Positions 30,201 to 38,471 are shown, numbered from the stretch's first letter. The stretch: DNA of 64,000 nucleotides from Pseudomonas massiliensis (GCF_000826105.1 NZ_CCYK01000007.1:1240001-1304000); one strand, 5' to 3'. Notes: generated from the sequence alone by a model not told the origin. A program made the numbers and translations.

Positions 30201-31315
30201 CCATCGCCATAGGTGAGCGTGGCCCCTTTGGTCGTGTTGCTGATGGTGTTGTCCAGGATAGTGTTGCGGTCGGTACCGTCTTCGTTACGCTCGGCCACGC
30301 CATAGGTGGAGTTGGCGCCGCCGGTGATGGTGTTGTCGATGATCTGGTTGTCGCTGCCGGGGAAGAACTTGCCGGAAACACCGGTGGTGTCGTCGTAGCT
30401 CTGGATGACCACTTCCGGCACCGGGGCATTGAGACCATTGTTCGTCAGGGTATTGCCGGTCACGGTCACGCCGGTGCTGCCGTAGATGCGTACGCCTGAG
30501 CCGCCGTTGTCGTGAATGTCCACCCCGCTGACGCTGACTTCGCTGGAAAGCTTGACCAGCACGCCCTCGGCGCCGTTGCCGTAGACGCTGCCGCCTTCGA
30601 TGACGATGTCGTGGGGGGAGGGAAGGTTTTCGCTGCCGCGTTGCACCACGATGCCGTTGCCACCATTGCCGTAGGCCACGTTGCCGGTCATGGTGAAGTC
30701 ATGGGTACTGGTGACGATGTTGAATCCGTGGCGGTCGTTGTCATAGGCCACGTTGTTCACATACTTGGTGTCGATCATGTAGTCCGCCACGAAGCCGTCC
30801 AGGCCGTTGCCGTGGGAGACACAGTTCTCGATCAGCATGTTGATGGTCTGCTCGTGCGGGTCGAAGCCGTACCCTGAACAATCCTTGATCTCGACTCCGC
30901 TAAGGGTGACATTGCTGTCGTGGCCGTCCTGGCCTGGAATATAGCCATTGAACCAGCCGTCGATCTTGCCGGTGGTATTGTCGCGGTTACCGTCGATGGT
31001 CAGGTTGCTCAGGCCGAAGTCATGGGTTTCCTCGCCATAGGCCGAGCGGATCACGCCGGTGATCTTGGTATCGCTGCCATCGGCCACCTTGACCGTGGTC
31101 TTGCCCGCGCCTTCGCCTTCCATGTACACGTTGCTCTTGAGCATCAGGCAACCGTCGGAAGGCTCTTCCCCAGCCGAAACGATGTAGGTGCCGCTAGGCA
31201 CGAATACAGTGCCGCCGCCAGCTGCCGAAGCCGCATCGATCGCCTTCTGCATCGCCGCTGTGTCATCCGTTACACCGTCACCGACAGCACCAAAATCCTT
31301 TACGTTGAAGATCAT
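24272..31315 (-). CDS. Giant mannuronan C5-epimerase with cadherin-like repeats and SGNH O-acetylhydrolase domain
   Basis: This is a 2347-residue exported multidomain enzyme. Approximate order: A-module 1-385 with an intact YGFDPHEQ and DNDRHGF active site; R1 390-535; two cadherin/He_PIG-like domains 536-738; R2 740-895; CADG3 897-1000; R3 1003-1158; CADG4 1158-1258; R4 1262-1420; CADG5 1420-1520; R5 1522-1683; SGNH hydrolase 1683-1942 (TLGQSNAR, VWGQGEE, DDVWHLHEES); C-terminal RTX block to 2347. The cadherin-like domains each end in TRTFSGTPD or LTFSGTPG and start near NHAPV. It probably epimerises and deacetylates alginate while anchored or extended on the polymer. The start at 31315 has AGGA upstream. 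Export is presumably type I; no transporter is nearby. R2/CADG3 and R3/CADG4 are nearly identical tandem copies. Confidence 0.92.
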   Translation of the reverse strand: MIFNVKDFGAVGDGVTDDTAAMQKAIDAASAAGGGTVFVPSGTYIVSAGEEPSDGCLMLKSNVYMEGEGAGKTTVKVADGSDTKITGVIRSAYGEETHDFGLSNLTIDGNRDNTTGKIDGWFNGYIPGQDGHDSNVTLSGVEIKDCSGYGFDPHEQTINMLIENCVSHGNGLDGFVADYMIDTKYVNNVAYDNDRHGFNIVTSTHDFTMTGNVAYGNGGNGIVVQRGSENLPSPHDIVIEGGSVYGNGAEGVLVKLSSEVSVSGVDIHDNGGSGVRIYGSTGVTVTGNTLTNNGLNAPVPEVVIQSYDDTTGVSGKFFPGSDNQIIDNTITGGANSTYGVAERNEDGTDRNTILDNTISNTTKGATLTYGDGTTVGETPPTTTPVGTAGDDTLTGTVGSDLLKGLAGNDTINAGNGNDTLDGGAGVDILTGGAGADTFVVASRLDSYRNYTTAGATKVDTITDFEAGQDRIDLSALGITGLGDGRNGTVYISLNAAGDKTYVKSLEADANGNRLELALSGNFLNTLKPADFIFAGTAPVNHAPTVATALVDQSAKESTPFSYVIPAGAFTDVDNDTLTFTATLADGSALPAWLKFDAATRTFSGTPDLNAAGTFNVKVSADDGKAGSVSDIFALAVQDTPVNQAPTLAAPLADQSAKETTPFSYAIPAGAFTDVDNDTLTFTATLADGSALPAWLKFDPATRTFSGTPDSNAAGTFNVKVTANDGKAGSVSDIFALAVQDTPVATPIKTVTGTSGKDTLTGTTGNEQLVGLGGADVLNGAGGDDILVGGAGADKLTGGAGADIFRLSARTDSYRTSSTSYADTITDFVVGVDKIDLSGLGYTGLGNGYNGTLYLQYSSSSNTTYIKNYEADASGKRLELALTGNLLKTLKASDFIFNSTPSDNHAPVLATPLADQNAKEASPFSYVIPATAFSDADSDALTFTATLADGSALPAWLKFDAATRTFSGTPDSNAAGALNIMVTANDGKTGTVSDTFALAVQDTPVATPIKTVTGTSGKDTLTGTTANEQLVGLGGADVLNGAGGDDILVGGAGADKLTGGAGADIFRLSARTDSYRTSSTSYADTITDFVVGVDKIDLSGLGYTGLGNGYNGTLYLQYSSSSNTTYIKNYEADASGKRLELALTGNLLKTLKATDFIFNSTPAVNHAPVLAAPLADQSATEAKAFTYVVPADAFSDADNDTLSFTATLADGSALPAWLSFDAASRTFSGTPDDSAAGSFSVIVTASDGKNGVASDTFTLEVKDVPPSNGDVLTGTAGQDRLVGTSASEQLFGLGGADTLDGADGDDLLVGGAGADTLTGGAGADVYRFNAVSDSYRTLLSAYSDTITDFDPVKDVIDLTGLGFRGLGLGFNGTLLAQYDMLSGTTTLTSLDYDANGNAFELKLQGFYLTTLNATNLVFSSGTPPLNNAPVVTDPLQDVTATEKSAFSYTLSQTAFSDADNDTLTYTATLQDGTALPSWLTFDPKTLTFSGTPGDTAAGVYSLLVTATDALGASASDVFALTVAEAPANTITGTAAGESLAGTAEDDLILGLDGADTINGNAGNDVIEGGGGRDSLTGGAGADSFRYTSRLDSYRDYDTGGVNAADTLKDFTVGVDKIDVKALGIVGLGDGTHNTLYITTSSDGSKTYVKSGQTDADGNRFEITLDGNLSGTLSASDFVFAERAQQDILFVPTLGQSNARLLRMTEDDDQSGVTEMVNDLTKYTGLDVRSQFNDADGNGIDVAVGGSTVSGLSTGTEEELRLSWWLTDTDRPGPALLRAVSLLQEQLASLKAIDKVTMAIVWGQGEEAAQEIGRANDPAAAAALYKANTLKVFDYLHEQLGDFKIFMMKTGDYDADAARVRGYDEDKIASIEKGVIAVRQAQDAMILERADVLLGADYIDLPLREEADPVTYPDDVWHLHEESAEIVGQRLADAIANDLGYLGNYLDNGTAQDVYDDVNSQQGGYIQGTDQDDTLVGSAGNDTIDGDRGADTMSGGNGKDVYIVDNALDTVTETNASTTQIDTVQASVSWTLGENVEYLVLTGYSAINGTGNGLRNFITGNDAANVLDGQGGADSMTGGNGSDTYYVDNVDDTTVEKSGDSTVGGIDTVYTSLATWTLTSNVENLVINSDGAANGIGNALDNSLVAGNGNNVLDGRDGNDTVSYALAQAGVTLALNTSAQQNTGGSGLDTLKYIENAIGSAFDDKITGSSAANLLDGGAGKDELLGGGGNDTLVGGAGNDSLTGGTGADTYVFAALTDLGLGDLRDVIYGFKTAEADKLDLTALDAKVATEAKDSFTFIGSQAFDAKNAAGQLRFENGILYGSVNADANAEFEIQLVGVTQLHQSDFAA
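27838..28330 (-). repeat. Tandem internal duplication, downstream copy
   Basis: This segment of the giant epimerase gene repeats 783 bases (261 codons) away at 28621-29113 with only a few visible base changes. It encodes R-module R3, while the other copy encodes R2. Confidence 0.85.
28621..29113 (-). repeat. Tandem internal duplication, upstream copy
   Basis: This is the partner of 27838-28330, encoding R-module R2. DNA-level near-identity, silent sites included, means a recent duplication or gene conversion. Confidence 0.85.
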
Positions 31316-31787
31316 GTTCGTGTCCGTCCTGGGGAAAAAATTTCAGCCAATTAGTCGGCGGAGGGTCGGCACGTTTTATGACAGAGTTCACATAATCACT
31401 TCTATCTTTTTAACGAAAACGTCAATAAACCGGATAAAAAGCAGAGTGTGAGGGCGAAATCGACATTTTACCGGCGGCGGCTGCCTTGTAAGCGTGTTGA
31501 TACAGAAGAGGGAAGTCAAAAAAACGAACTTAAAAAGATGGTTTATTGGCGCTCTCGTTGAGCGCAGCTGTCGAGTTGGTTGGAACAGGTCGGCATCATC
31601 GTTGTGGAGGGCCCTGGAAGGGGAGGTGAAGCGATTCTTCCCTCTGAGTGTCGTTGGCTATTTCTGTAGGGGGAGTACAAAGGAAGCGGTTCTGGTCTCT
31701 GATGGTAGCGCTCGGCTTCCTCGTTTATCGGTCAGCCCACTATATGTAGCCCCCGCTCATGGCCAAAAAGGTCGCGGCTCGTGGCCT
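31316..31787. other. AT-rich intergenic region upstream of the giant epimerase
   Basis: These 472 bases lie between the epimerase start and the end of a NUDIX gene on the same strand, so they should hold the epimerase promoter. They are distinctly AT-rich near 31370-31450. No frame is supported as a gene, and I see no recognisable operator. Confidence 0.5.
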
Positions 31788-32246
31788 TCACAGCGTGAAG
31801 ACCCCCGCCTTAGTCAGTATGTCGACAAGGTTTTCCGGCCATACCGTTTCTTTGGTGGACTTCAACGCTGCCATGGACCACCAGCAGTGTTCCGTCATAA
31901 CCCGCATCTCATGCGCGGACCATCCGGAGCGGGACAGGGTTTTGTCCGCGGTGTGCACGAGGAAATACTGTTCTACCGTGAGTACCGTTTCACCGTCAGG
32001 CAGAAGCAGCGGAAGGCTTCTGTCTGCTACGGGCTCTTCCATGATTGAAACATGGAGCCCGGTTTCCTCATGCAGCTCCCGCATTGCCGCGGCGTGGAAT
32101 GTCTCTCCTTCCTCCAGGCCGCCGCCCGGGGTTGCCCAGTAGTTGCTCCCCGCCAAGGCATCCTGGGTATGGGAGAACCTGAAAAGCAGCACTTTACGTG
32201 AGGGACTGACCACCAGCAATCGGGCGGCCTTTCGCTTTCGCATCAT
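31788..32246 (-). CDS. NUDIX hydrolase (MutT-like)
   Basis: This 152-residue pyrophosphohydrolase has a complete NUDIX box in GGGLEEGETFHAAAMRELHE followed by ETGL. ATPGGGLEEGE is close to MutT/8-oxo-dGTPase relatives, but the substrate is not determined. AAGGAA lies just before tandem ATGs at 32246 and 32243, so the longer frame from 32276 is not favoured. It is followed upstream by GNAT and methyltransferase genes on the same strand, with gaps of 52 and 127 bases, so a loose operon is possible. Confidence 0.87.
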   Translation of the reverse strand: MMRKRKAARLLVVSPSRKVLLFRFSHTQDALAGSNYWATPGGGLEEGETFHAAAMRELHEETGLHVSIMEEPVADRSLPLLLPDGETVLTVEQYFLVHTADKTLSRSGWSAHEMRVMTEHCWWSMAALKSTKETVWPENLVDILTKAGVFTL

Positions 32247-32298
32247 TGGTTTCCTTCCGTGGAGGGGCATGGCCAAGATGGCCGGCCTGATGTCGGCA

Positions 32299-32811
32299 TC
32301 ACATGGCTAACCCATACCTTACTTCGCGCAAAGATACGCCACCTCTCGAAAGATGGCGTTCACTGCCGACTTCCGCGAGGCATCCTGCCCTGATATAGAA
32401 TCGAATCGCACGTTCGTTACCCTTGAGAACCCAAAGGGTCAACCGCTCATAGCCTTGGTCTGCTAAATGTCCCACGCCGGCCTTCCACAGGGCCAGGCCG
32501 ATACCCGCTTTCCAGTACCTCGGTAAAACGTAGATGGCCATGACCTCGCCCACGCGTCCACCAGAGACGTCCTCGTCTCGGCTTGCCCCAACCGCTATCC
32601 AGCCAATAATCCCTGTATCCAACGCCGCGACCAAGACCTCGGTCTCACCCGATTCAATCGACCGAGCCCAGGATGACTCACGCCTATCCAGTGTTGCATC
32701 CAGCGAGCGCAGGTAGGATTCGGGCATTAGCTCGCGGTATGCTTCTTGCCAACTGCGGATATGTACGCGAGCTATGGCGTTCGCATCGCTAGGTAATGCC
32801 TTGCGAATCAT
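32299..32811 (-). CDS. GNAT-family N-acetyltransferase
   Basis: This 170-residue acetyltransferase is expected to move an acetyl group from acetyl-CoA to an amine. The fold is recognisable from IRKALPSDANAIARVHIRSW at the N-terminus, VMAIYVLPRYWKAGIGLALW (motif A, the CoA pyrophosphate loop, here with a KAGIG variant) and NERAIRFYIRAGC (motif B). AGGAG is eight bases before the ATG at 32811, which removes an unrelated 33-residue extension. The substrate is unknown. Confidence 0.87.
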   Translation of the reverse strand: MIRKALPSDANAIARVHIRSWQEAYRELMPESYLRSLDATLDRRESSWARSIESGETEVLVAALDTGIIGWIAVGASRDEDVSGGRVGEVMAIYVLPRYWKAGIGLALWKAGVGHLADQGYERLTLWVLKGNERAIRFYIRAGCLAEVGSERHLSRGGVSLREVRYGLAM

Positions 32812-32938
32812 GGAGCGGCTCCTGATGCAGTTGAAGGAAATATGGGTTGGCTGGTGCTGACGCGTCTGCCTAAGAAGCTGGCCAGAGACACTGCTGATAT
32901 CACCCGTCACGCTCTTCGTTGAGCTGAAGACCGAAGCA

Positions 32939-33568
32939 TCAAGCGAACCCGTTCAAGGCCGGTTTCAGGGCGATAACGTCAAAGCGATGCCAATGCTTCC
33001 TGCCTCGCATACTAGGCCCATCATATTGCTGAATTTCGAAAGTCTTCAGGCAAAACGCTTCGAATAGTGCGCGGGCTTCCGACTCGGAATGAAAGGTTCT
33101 CGCCGGGTCGGATGCCCAATCATCTTTGTCACCGAACAGCTGGCCTACGAAGATTCCGCCCGGCAGAAGTGCAGATACCACAACCGACCAGAACTTTTCG
33201 AAGCGCTCTGGATGACAAAATGGCAGCGACATGCCTGCATGGATCAATGAAGAGGGTGGCAAGGACTCGAGGCTTTCGAACCGTTCGGTTGCTGTTTCTA
33301 GCTTCACGGCAGGGTGATCCAGACCGATAGCGTGCACCATCTCTATTGCGGCCGGCTCTCGGTCGATGGCTAGCACATCCCAGCCAGCTTGAAGCAAGGC
33401 GCGCGTCTCTATGCCAGATCCACAGCCCAGGTCCACGGCTTTCTTGATGCTCTCGGGGTTGCTAGCGAGCCCAAGCGCTGTGCGAAGAAGTGAAGAAGCA
33501 GGGCGCGCGCGGTGTTGTTCATAATACGCGGTCCATCTTGAAGGCCCGCGCGGATCGTTGCAGTGCAT
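32939..33568 (-). CDS. Class I SAM-dependent methyltransferase
   Basis: This 209-residue enzyme has motif I VDLGCGSGIETRALL, motif II acid VLAIDREPAA, and later LLPGGIFVGQLFG, the usual post-II/III signature of small-molecule methyltransferases (TehB/UbiE-like shape). The C-terminal KHWHRFDVIALKP completes the sheet. An AAAAGG just upstream supports the ATG at 33568. The substrate is unknown. The LysR gene ends 126 bases upstream on the same strand. Confidence 0.84.
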   Translation of the reverse strand: MHCNDPRGPSRWTAYYEQHRARPASSLLRTALGLASNPESIKKAVDLGCGSGIETRALLQAGWDVLAIDREPAAIEMVHAIGLDHPAVKLETATERFESLESLPPSSLIHAGMSLPFCHPERFEKFWSVVVSALLPGGIFVGQLFGDKDDWASDPARTFHSESEARALFEAFCLKTFEIQQYDGPSMRGRKHWHRFDVIALKPALNGFA

Positions 33569-33694
33569 ACCTTTTGTTTTCCTTGGTAGACAGCTTCCCT
33601 GATAGGCCCTGCCATAGGCGCCTCCTTGTCCGAAGCTCCAGCATAGCCGCGCACTCTTTCCACTGCCGTGGTCTGAGCGCTTCCAGCCCGGAAT

Positions 33695-34549
33695 CTACAA
33701 CCGAAACCACTGCCGCATCGCATTCCTGAGCAGGGCCACCGCCTCATCCCCTTGTGACGCAGCGCTGCGCACGAACACGATTTCATGATCAGGAATCACG
33801 GGCAGGTCTTTCAGAATTCGCATGCGCTCGGTGACCTTGGCAAGGTCGATCAGGCTGACAGCCAGTCCGGCTTCCACGCAGGCCTTTACCGCCTGGTTGG
33901 ACTGGCTTTCGAGCACGATACGCGAACGTCGGCCGCAGGCCTTCAGAGCTTCGGTCATGGCTTCGCGGTAGGGGCATTGCAGCGCGTGTACGGCCAAGGG
34001 CAGAGGGTCATCGAGCGCCACGGTGGTGTTGATTGGGCCGACCCAGACGGGCATGGTCGTCATCATCACCTGAGCGTCAGGGCCGGCCTGGCCTTTGGGT
34101 TGTGCCAGCACGGCTGCCTGCAACTCGCCGCGCTGTACCCGTTCCCGCAGCGCATAGCTGGGCCCTGTCTCGAGTTCCAGGACCACATTAGGCCAGGCGG
34201 CAGTAAAGATGGGAAGAATGTCCAGGATAACGTGCGCCGCATACTCATCGGGTACCCCCAGGGTGATGCGCCCGGCGAGGGCAGGGCCGTGCAGGTCTGC
34301 CAATGCCTGATCGTGGGTGCGTAACAGTGCGGCCGTGGACTCTAACAGACGTTTGCCCAGTGGGGTGAGGGATACCGATTGATTGTCCCGGTTCAGCAGT
34401 CGAGCGCCTGCTACCGCTTCCAGGCGCTGGATATGCACGCTCACTGCCGCCGGGCTTTTATGCAGGTGCTTGGCGGCGGCACTGAATTTGCCAATGCGGA
34501 CCACCGAATGGAAGGTCCGCAAAAGGTCGATATCGAGAATGCCTCGCAT
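33695..34549 (-). CDS. LysR-family transcriptional regulator
   Basis: This 284-residue regulator has an N-terminal winged helix (LLRTFHSVVRIGKFSAAAKH through SPAAVSVHIQRLEAVAGARL) and a periplasmic-binding-like effector domain starting near GRITLGVPDEYAA. It is divergent from the DMT exporter at 34625 with 75 bases between, the classic arrangement for LysR control of the adjacent transporter. The short spacer has imperfect GGTC/GACC inverted elements that could be its site. The effector is unknown. Confidence 0.9.
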   Translation of the reverse strand: MRGILDIDLLRTFHSVVRIGKFSAAAKHLHKSPAAVSVHIQRLEAVAGARLLNRDNQSVSLTPLGKRLLESTAALLRTHDQALADLHGPALAGRITLGVPDEYAAHVILDILPIFTAAWPNVVLELETGPSYALRERVQRGELQAAVLAQPKGQAGPDAQVMMTTMPVWVGPINTTVALDDPLPLAVHALQCPYREAMTEALKACGRRSRIVLESQSNQAVKACVEAGLAVSLIDLAKVTERMRILKDLPVIPDHEIVFVRSAASQGDEAVALLRNAMRQWFRL

Positions 34550-34624
34550 AATTCAATTTCCTTGAACAACTGGTCCAGAATATTTTGATTTATTAGACTA
34601 GACCGGTTCCGTAGCCTCTGGACC

Positions 34625-35575
34625 ATGAACAAGCCAAGTGTGATCCAGCGCAGCGAAACGGTACCCTGTGCATGGAGTGAGATCTTGCCGCTCCCTTTGC
34701 TTGAAGCAGGGCTGTTGCTGGCCTGGAGTTCAGGGTTCATAGGCGCGCGTTTTTCCATCGACTATGCCTCCGCCTTGTTGGTGGTGTTCTGGCGCTGCGT
34801 GCTGGTATGCCTTCTGCTGTCACCTTTCGTATTCAGATCGCTGCTGAGCACGCCGCTTCCTGTACTGCTGAGAAATGCCGGTATCGGCCTGCTGGCCATG
34901 GCCGGATACCTGACTGGCGTCACCCAAGGCATCGCGCTCGGTGTGCCGGCCGGACTTGCAGCCCTTTGTGCGGACTTGCTGCCCCTGGGCATGGCGCTAT
35001 TGGCAGCAGCCTTTCTAGGCGAGCGGTTGGCGCGTCGGGTTTGGCTGGGGTTGATCGTTGGGCTCGTGGGCGTGCTCTGGGTGACGCACGGCGTACTGGA
35101 GCTGGGCAGCGCACCGTTCTGGGCCTACGCCTTGCCGGTGGCAGGCATGCTGTCACTGGCAGTCGCGACCCTGTGGCAGAAGCAATTGAGTGCTGCGCAA
35201 ACCCTGGGCCTGTTGCCCAACCTGTGGCTGCAATGCTTTGTCTCCAGCTTCGCCTTCGCCGCTATCCAGGGCAGCCAAGGCAGCCTGGCCCCTGTTCCGA
35301 CTACTGGGTTCGCCCTGAGCGTGCTGTGGACAGTGGGCTTATCGACGCTCGGCGGTTACGGGTTGTACTGGCTTTGCCTGCGCCGCAGTAACGGCACCCG
35401 CGTGGCCAGCGTGCTCTACCTGAGCCCCCCGATCACCATGCTCTGGGCCTGGGCCATGTTCGATGAACCGCTGAGCTGGCGGATGGCGGCCGGTATGGCG
35501 GTTTCCGCTTGCGGCATCTGGCTGGTAATGGGAGGCATGAGTTTGCAAGCTGCCAGGCGGGACCGTCATCCTTGA
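34625..35575 (+). CDS. EamA/DMT-family transporter
   Basis: This 316-residue inner-membrane protein has about ten hydrophobic spans in two EamA repeats. The first is marked by EAGLLLAWSSGFIGARF and the second by PVAGMLSLAVATLWQKQ. The end LSPPITMLWAWAMFDEPLSW is the conserved last-repeat signature of drug/metabolite exporters. It is divergently paired with the LysR gene, its likely regulator. Substrates of the family include amino acids and small metabolites; none can be named. Confidence 0.9.
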   Translation: MNKPSVIQRSETVPCAWSEILPLPLLEAGLLLAWSSGFIGARFSIDYASALLVVFWRCVLVCLLLSPFVFRSLLSTPLPVLLRNAGIGLLAMAGYLTGVTQGIALGVPAGLAALCADLLPLGMALLAAAFLGERLARRVWLGLIVGLVGVLWVTHGVLELGSAPFWAYALPVAGMLSLAVATLWQKQLSAAQTLGLLPNLWLQCFVSSFAFAAIQGSQGSLAPVPTTGFALSVLWTVGLSTLGGYGLYWLCLRRSNGTRVASVLYLSPPITMLWAWAMFDEPLSWRMAAGMAVSACGIWLVMGGMSLQAARRDRHP

Positions 35576-35665
35576 ACCGGAGCTCATCCTACGGGTCGTA
35601 ATCGCTCCATCCATCCGCACAGTTTGTGGTCGCGCGGACCAGCCTTTATTCATCAAGGAGTTCAC

Positions 35666-38257
35666 GTGGCCACAGTCTTCAATGTGCTCGATTTCGGCGC
35701 CAAGGGTGACGGCGTTACCGATGACACCCAGGCGATCCAGAAAGCTATCGATGCTGCCTTCAAGGCCGGCGGCGGCGAGGTGTTTATGCCGGAGGGTACC
35801 TACATCCTCAGCGGTCCCAACAGCGATGGGGGTTGTCTGACGCTCAGAAGCAAGGTAACGCTCAATGGGGAGCGCCTGGGGGAAACGACCCTCAAGCTTG
35901 CGGACGGCTCGAGCGGTGACATCGATGGGCTGATCCACACGGCCGCCAAGGTCAACACCACCGATGCCAAGGTCAGTAACCTGACGCTGGACGGCAACAA
36001 GGCCAATACCAGCGGGACGGTGGATGGCATCGTCACCGGTAGCGGGGCGGGCGGCACCGCCCATACCACCGGGCTGATCGTGGCAGGGGTGGAGCTGCGC
36101 AACTTCAGTGGCGATGGCCTGCGTGCCCAGGCCCTCACGGACGGCGCGCAAGTGAGCGATAGCCTGGCCCACGACAACGACGGCGACGGCTTCGCCACAG
36201 CGTTCCAGACCCAGGCTGTTCGGGCCGACTCGATGTCCTTCACCGATAGCCAGGCCTACCGCAACGGTGGCGACGGCTTCGATGTGGTGGTCGCATCCGG
36301 TGTGTCGAGCTCTGGATACTTCCTCAATAACCAGTCTCACGACAATACCGGCAACGGCTTCGTGCTTACTGGGGTAGAGCGTCCCGCTAACACTGACATG
36401 TACCAACAGTTCGGGATCGTCGGCGGCCAGTACTACAACAATGGCAGGGCCGGCATCGAGATTCGCGGGTGGGAGGGCGGCACCCTGAGCAATGTGGATG
36501 TACATGGCAATGGCGCCGAAGGCATCGCGGTACTTGGTACCTTCCGGCAGGGGCTGTACCAAAACTATGTGCACGACAACGCGCAGGCCGGCCCGGCGGC
36601 GGAAATCCGCATCGGCGAATACACCAATGCCCAGGGCGTCACAACCGGAAGCGACCCTGTCCTCAATCTGATCGACAACACCATCGTCGGTGGCGACAAC
36701 GCAACCTATGGGCTGGATGATAGCCACGCTCAACCTGCTGACTATTACCGCAACGTGTATGGCAACCAGATCAGCCATGCCCAGCTGGGCCTGGTGGTCA
36801 GCGGTGCCGACTACACGCACAGCTATGGCTCTCTGGGTGGCCCGGCCTATACGTTGATAGGTAGCGACAAGGCCGAGCGCATCCTTGGCACTGGGGCCGG
36901 GGAAGCCTTGGTCGGCGGACGCGGCCGGGATCAGCTCGATGGCGCGGCGGGCGATGACAGGCTTGACGGGGGCCAGGCCGCGGACCGGCTCAGCGGTGGT
37001 GTCGGGAACGATGTGTTCGTCTACAGCCGCCGGCAGGATAGCTACGCCAGCGACGCGGGCAACACCCATGACCGCATCCTGGACTTCGATACCGCCCATG
37101 ATCAACTGGACCTTGCCGCTTTGCGTATCACAGGCCTGGGCAATGGTTACCAGGGCACCTTGCTGCTCAGCTATAAGGGCGACAACGACACCACTTACCT
37201 GCAGAGCCTGGATGCGGATGCCGACGGCTATCGCTTCAAGCTGGCCTTGAACGGTGACTACCGAACAAGCCTGACCGACGCAAACTTCTTCGGCCGCGAG
37301 GTCGGTACTCCAGACGCGGACATCATCGACGCCTACCCCCGCGGAGCATTGCTTGTGGGGCTAGGTGGCAACGACACGCTAAGGGGTGGCGCCAGCAACG
37401 ATCGCCTGGAAGGGGGTGCTGGAGCGGATCGTCTAAGCGGCGGTGCCGGCGCCGATACCTTTGTCTACAAGACACTCGCCGACAGCTATGTCAACGATGC
37501 CGCAGGCATCAGACAGCAGGATCTGCTTCTGGACGCTTATCAGGGCGACGGTGACCGTATCGACGTGTCGGCCCTGGGCTTCACCGGGTTGGGCGACGGT
37601 CATGGCAGCACCCTTCTTGAGAGCTATGACAAGACGACGGGATTGATCACCCTCGAGTCGTTGGAAGCCAATGCCGCTGGCGACCGTTTCTCGCTGACCG
37701 TCCTAGGTAGCCTCTTTGTCGGTTCCATAGGCGGTTCATTCAATGATGCCTTCATCTTCGCGCCTTCTGTGCCGGACGCTGATGACCCTAATGACGTGAC
37801 CTATGCCGACCTCGTGTCCGGACGCGTTACGGGGGACGACAGCTTCGACTACTTGTCCGGGGAGGCCGGCGATGACGTGCTGATCGGCAACGGCGGCGCC
37901 GACTCGCTATCGGGGGGATCCGGCGCTGATATCTTCGTTTACAACAGCGTCAGCGACAGCTACCGAGGGGCGTCGGACATCATTACCGACCTGCTGGTGT
38001 CGGTGGACCGCATCGATGTCTCCGCCCTGGGCTTCACCGGCCTTGGAGACGGAAACGACAACACCCTCAAGGTCAGTTACAACGCTTCCAACGATCGAAC
38101 CGCCCTGACGTCCAACCAGGTCGATAGCGAAGGCCATCGCTTCCAGGTGCAGCTGTCAGGTGACTACCGACAGACCCTGAGCGACCAGAACTTCGTTTTT
38201 GCCGATCACAGCCCCGAGCTTGCCCTGCTGGGAGCGGAACAGGCTCAGGCTGGCTGA
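35666..38257 (+). CDS. AlgE-type epimerase homologue lacking catalytic residues (A-R-R-R)
   Basis: This is an 863-residue RTX protein, like 15504-18071. The A-type beta-helix spans ~1-395 (start [20 protein letters not shown]), followed by R-modules at about 397-540, 545-715 and 718-850. In place of YGFDPHE is DGLRAQA (150-156): Tyr is Asp, Asp is Arg, His is Gln. The catalytic arginine site is glycine in NGGDGF. It shares the substituted pattern SGxGLxAxAL with 15504-18071. The GTG start at 35666 is chosen because AAGGAG precedes it by five bases and the protein then begins (M)[10 protein letters not shown], as in the family; the open frame starts at 35624. There is no SGNH domain. It ends about 180 bases before the rbs promoter. 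Confidence 0.87.
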   Translation: MATVFNVLDFGAKGDGVTDDTQAIQKAIDAAFKAGGGEVFMPEGTYILSGPNSDGGCLTLRSKVTLNGERLGETTLKLADGSSGDIDGLIHTAAKVNTTDAKVSNLTLDGNKANTSGTVDGIVTGSGAGGTAHTTGLIVAGVELRNFSGDGLRAQALTDGAQVSDSLAHDNDGDGFATAFQTQAVRADSMSFTDSQAYRNGGDGFDVVVASGVSSSGYFLNNQSHDNTGNGFVLTGVERPANTDMYQQFGIVGGQYYNNGRAGIEIRGWEGGTLSNVDVHGNGAEGIAVLGTFRQGLYQNYVHDNAQAGPAAEIRIGEYTNAQGVTTGSDPVLNLIDNTIVGGDNATYGLDDSHAQPADYYRNVYGNQISHAQLGLVVSGADYTHSYGSLGGPAYTLIGSDKAERILGTGAGEALVGGRGRDQLDGAAGDDRLDGGQAADRLSGGVGNDVFVYSRRQDSYASDAGNTHDRILDFDTAHDQLDLAALRITGLGNGYQGTLLLSYKGDNDTTYLQSLDADADGYRFKLALNGDYRTSLTDANFFGREVGTPDADIIDAYPRGALLVGLGGNDTLRGGASNDRLEGGAGADRLSGGAGADTFVYKTLADSYVNDAAGIRQQDLLLDAYQGDGDRIDVSALGFTGLGDGHGSTLLESYDKTTGLITLESLEANAAGDRFSLTVLGSLFVGSIGGSFNDAFIFAPSVPDADDPNDVTYADLVSGRVTGDDSFDYLSGEAGDDVLIGNGGADSLSGGSGADIFVYNSVSDSYRGASDIITDLLVSVDRIDVSALGFTGLGDGNDNTLKVSYNASNDRTALTSNQVDSEGHRFQVQLSGDYRQTLSDQNFVFADHSPELALLGAEQAQAG

Positions 38258-38435
38258 TCCTTCGCGGCCGAACGGGCCGGTACGGCGCCGGTCTGGGCGG
38301 TCGTTTTCCCAGGACGGCCTACCTTGGTCAGTTGATACGGTGCCCCGGCCTTGGAGGGTTGGGACGCCGATCGCGCCAAAAAAACCGCGGCGCATTTTCA
38401 GACGCGCTTCCGATGTAAAGCCTCGAAACATTGAT

Positions 38436-38464
38436 TTGACAATCAAAGCCAGTTTTTCCATAGT
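38436..38464 (+). promoter_or_regulatory. Sigma70-like promoter of the rbs operon
   Basis: TTGACA (perfect -35) and CATAGT (-10-like) are separated by 17 bases, upstream of rbsB and just before the palindromic operator. Confidence 0.65.
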
Positions 38465-38471
38465 CCTGTTT

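Noticed and set aside
24272..31315. Regular DNA repeats that could look like a CRISPR array
   Set aside because: The repeats are coding: they stay in one frame and encode RTX nonapeptides and cadherin-like domains. There are no constant spacers and no Cas genes.
31500..31560. Possible AlgU promoter (GAACTT) upstream of the giant epimerase
   Set aside because: GAACTT is on the plus strand, facing away from the minus-strand epimerase, and no matching -10 element lies at 16-17 bases.
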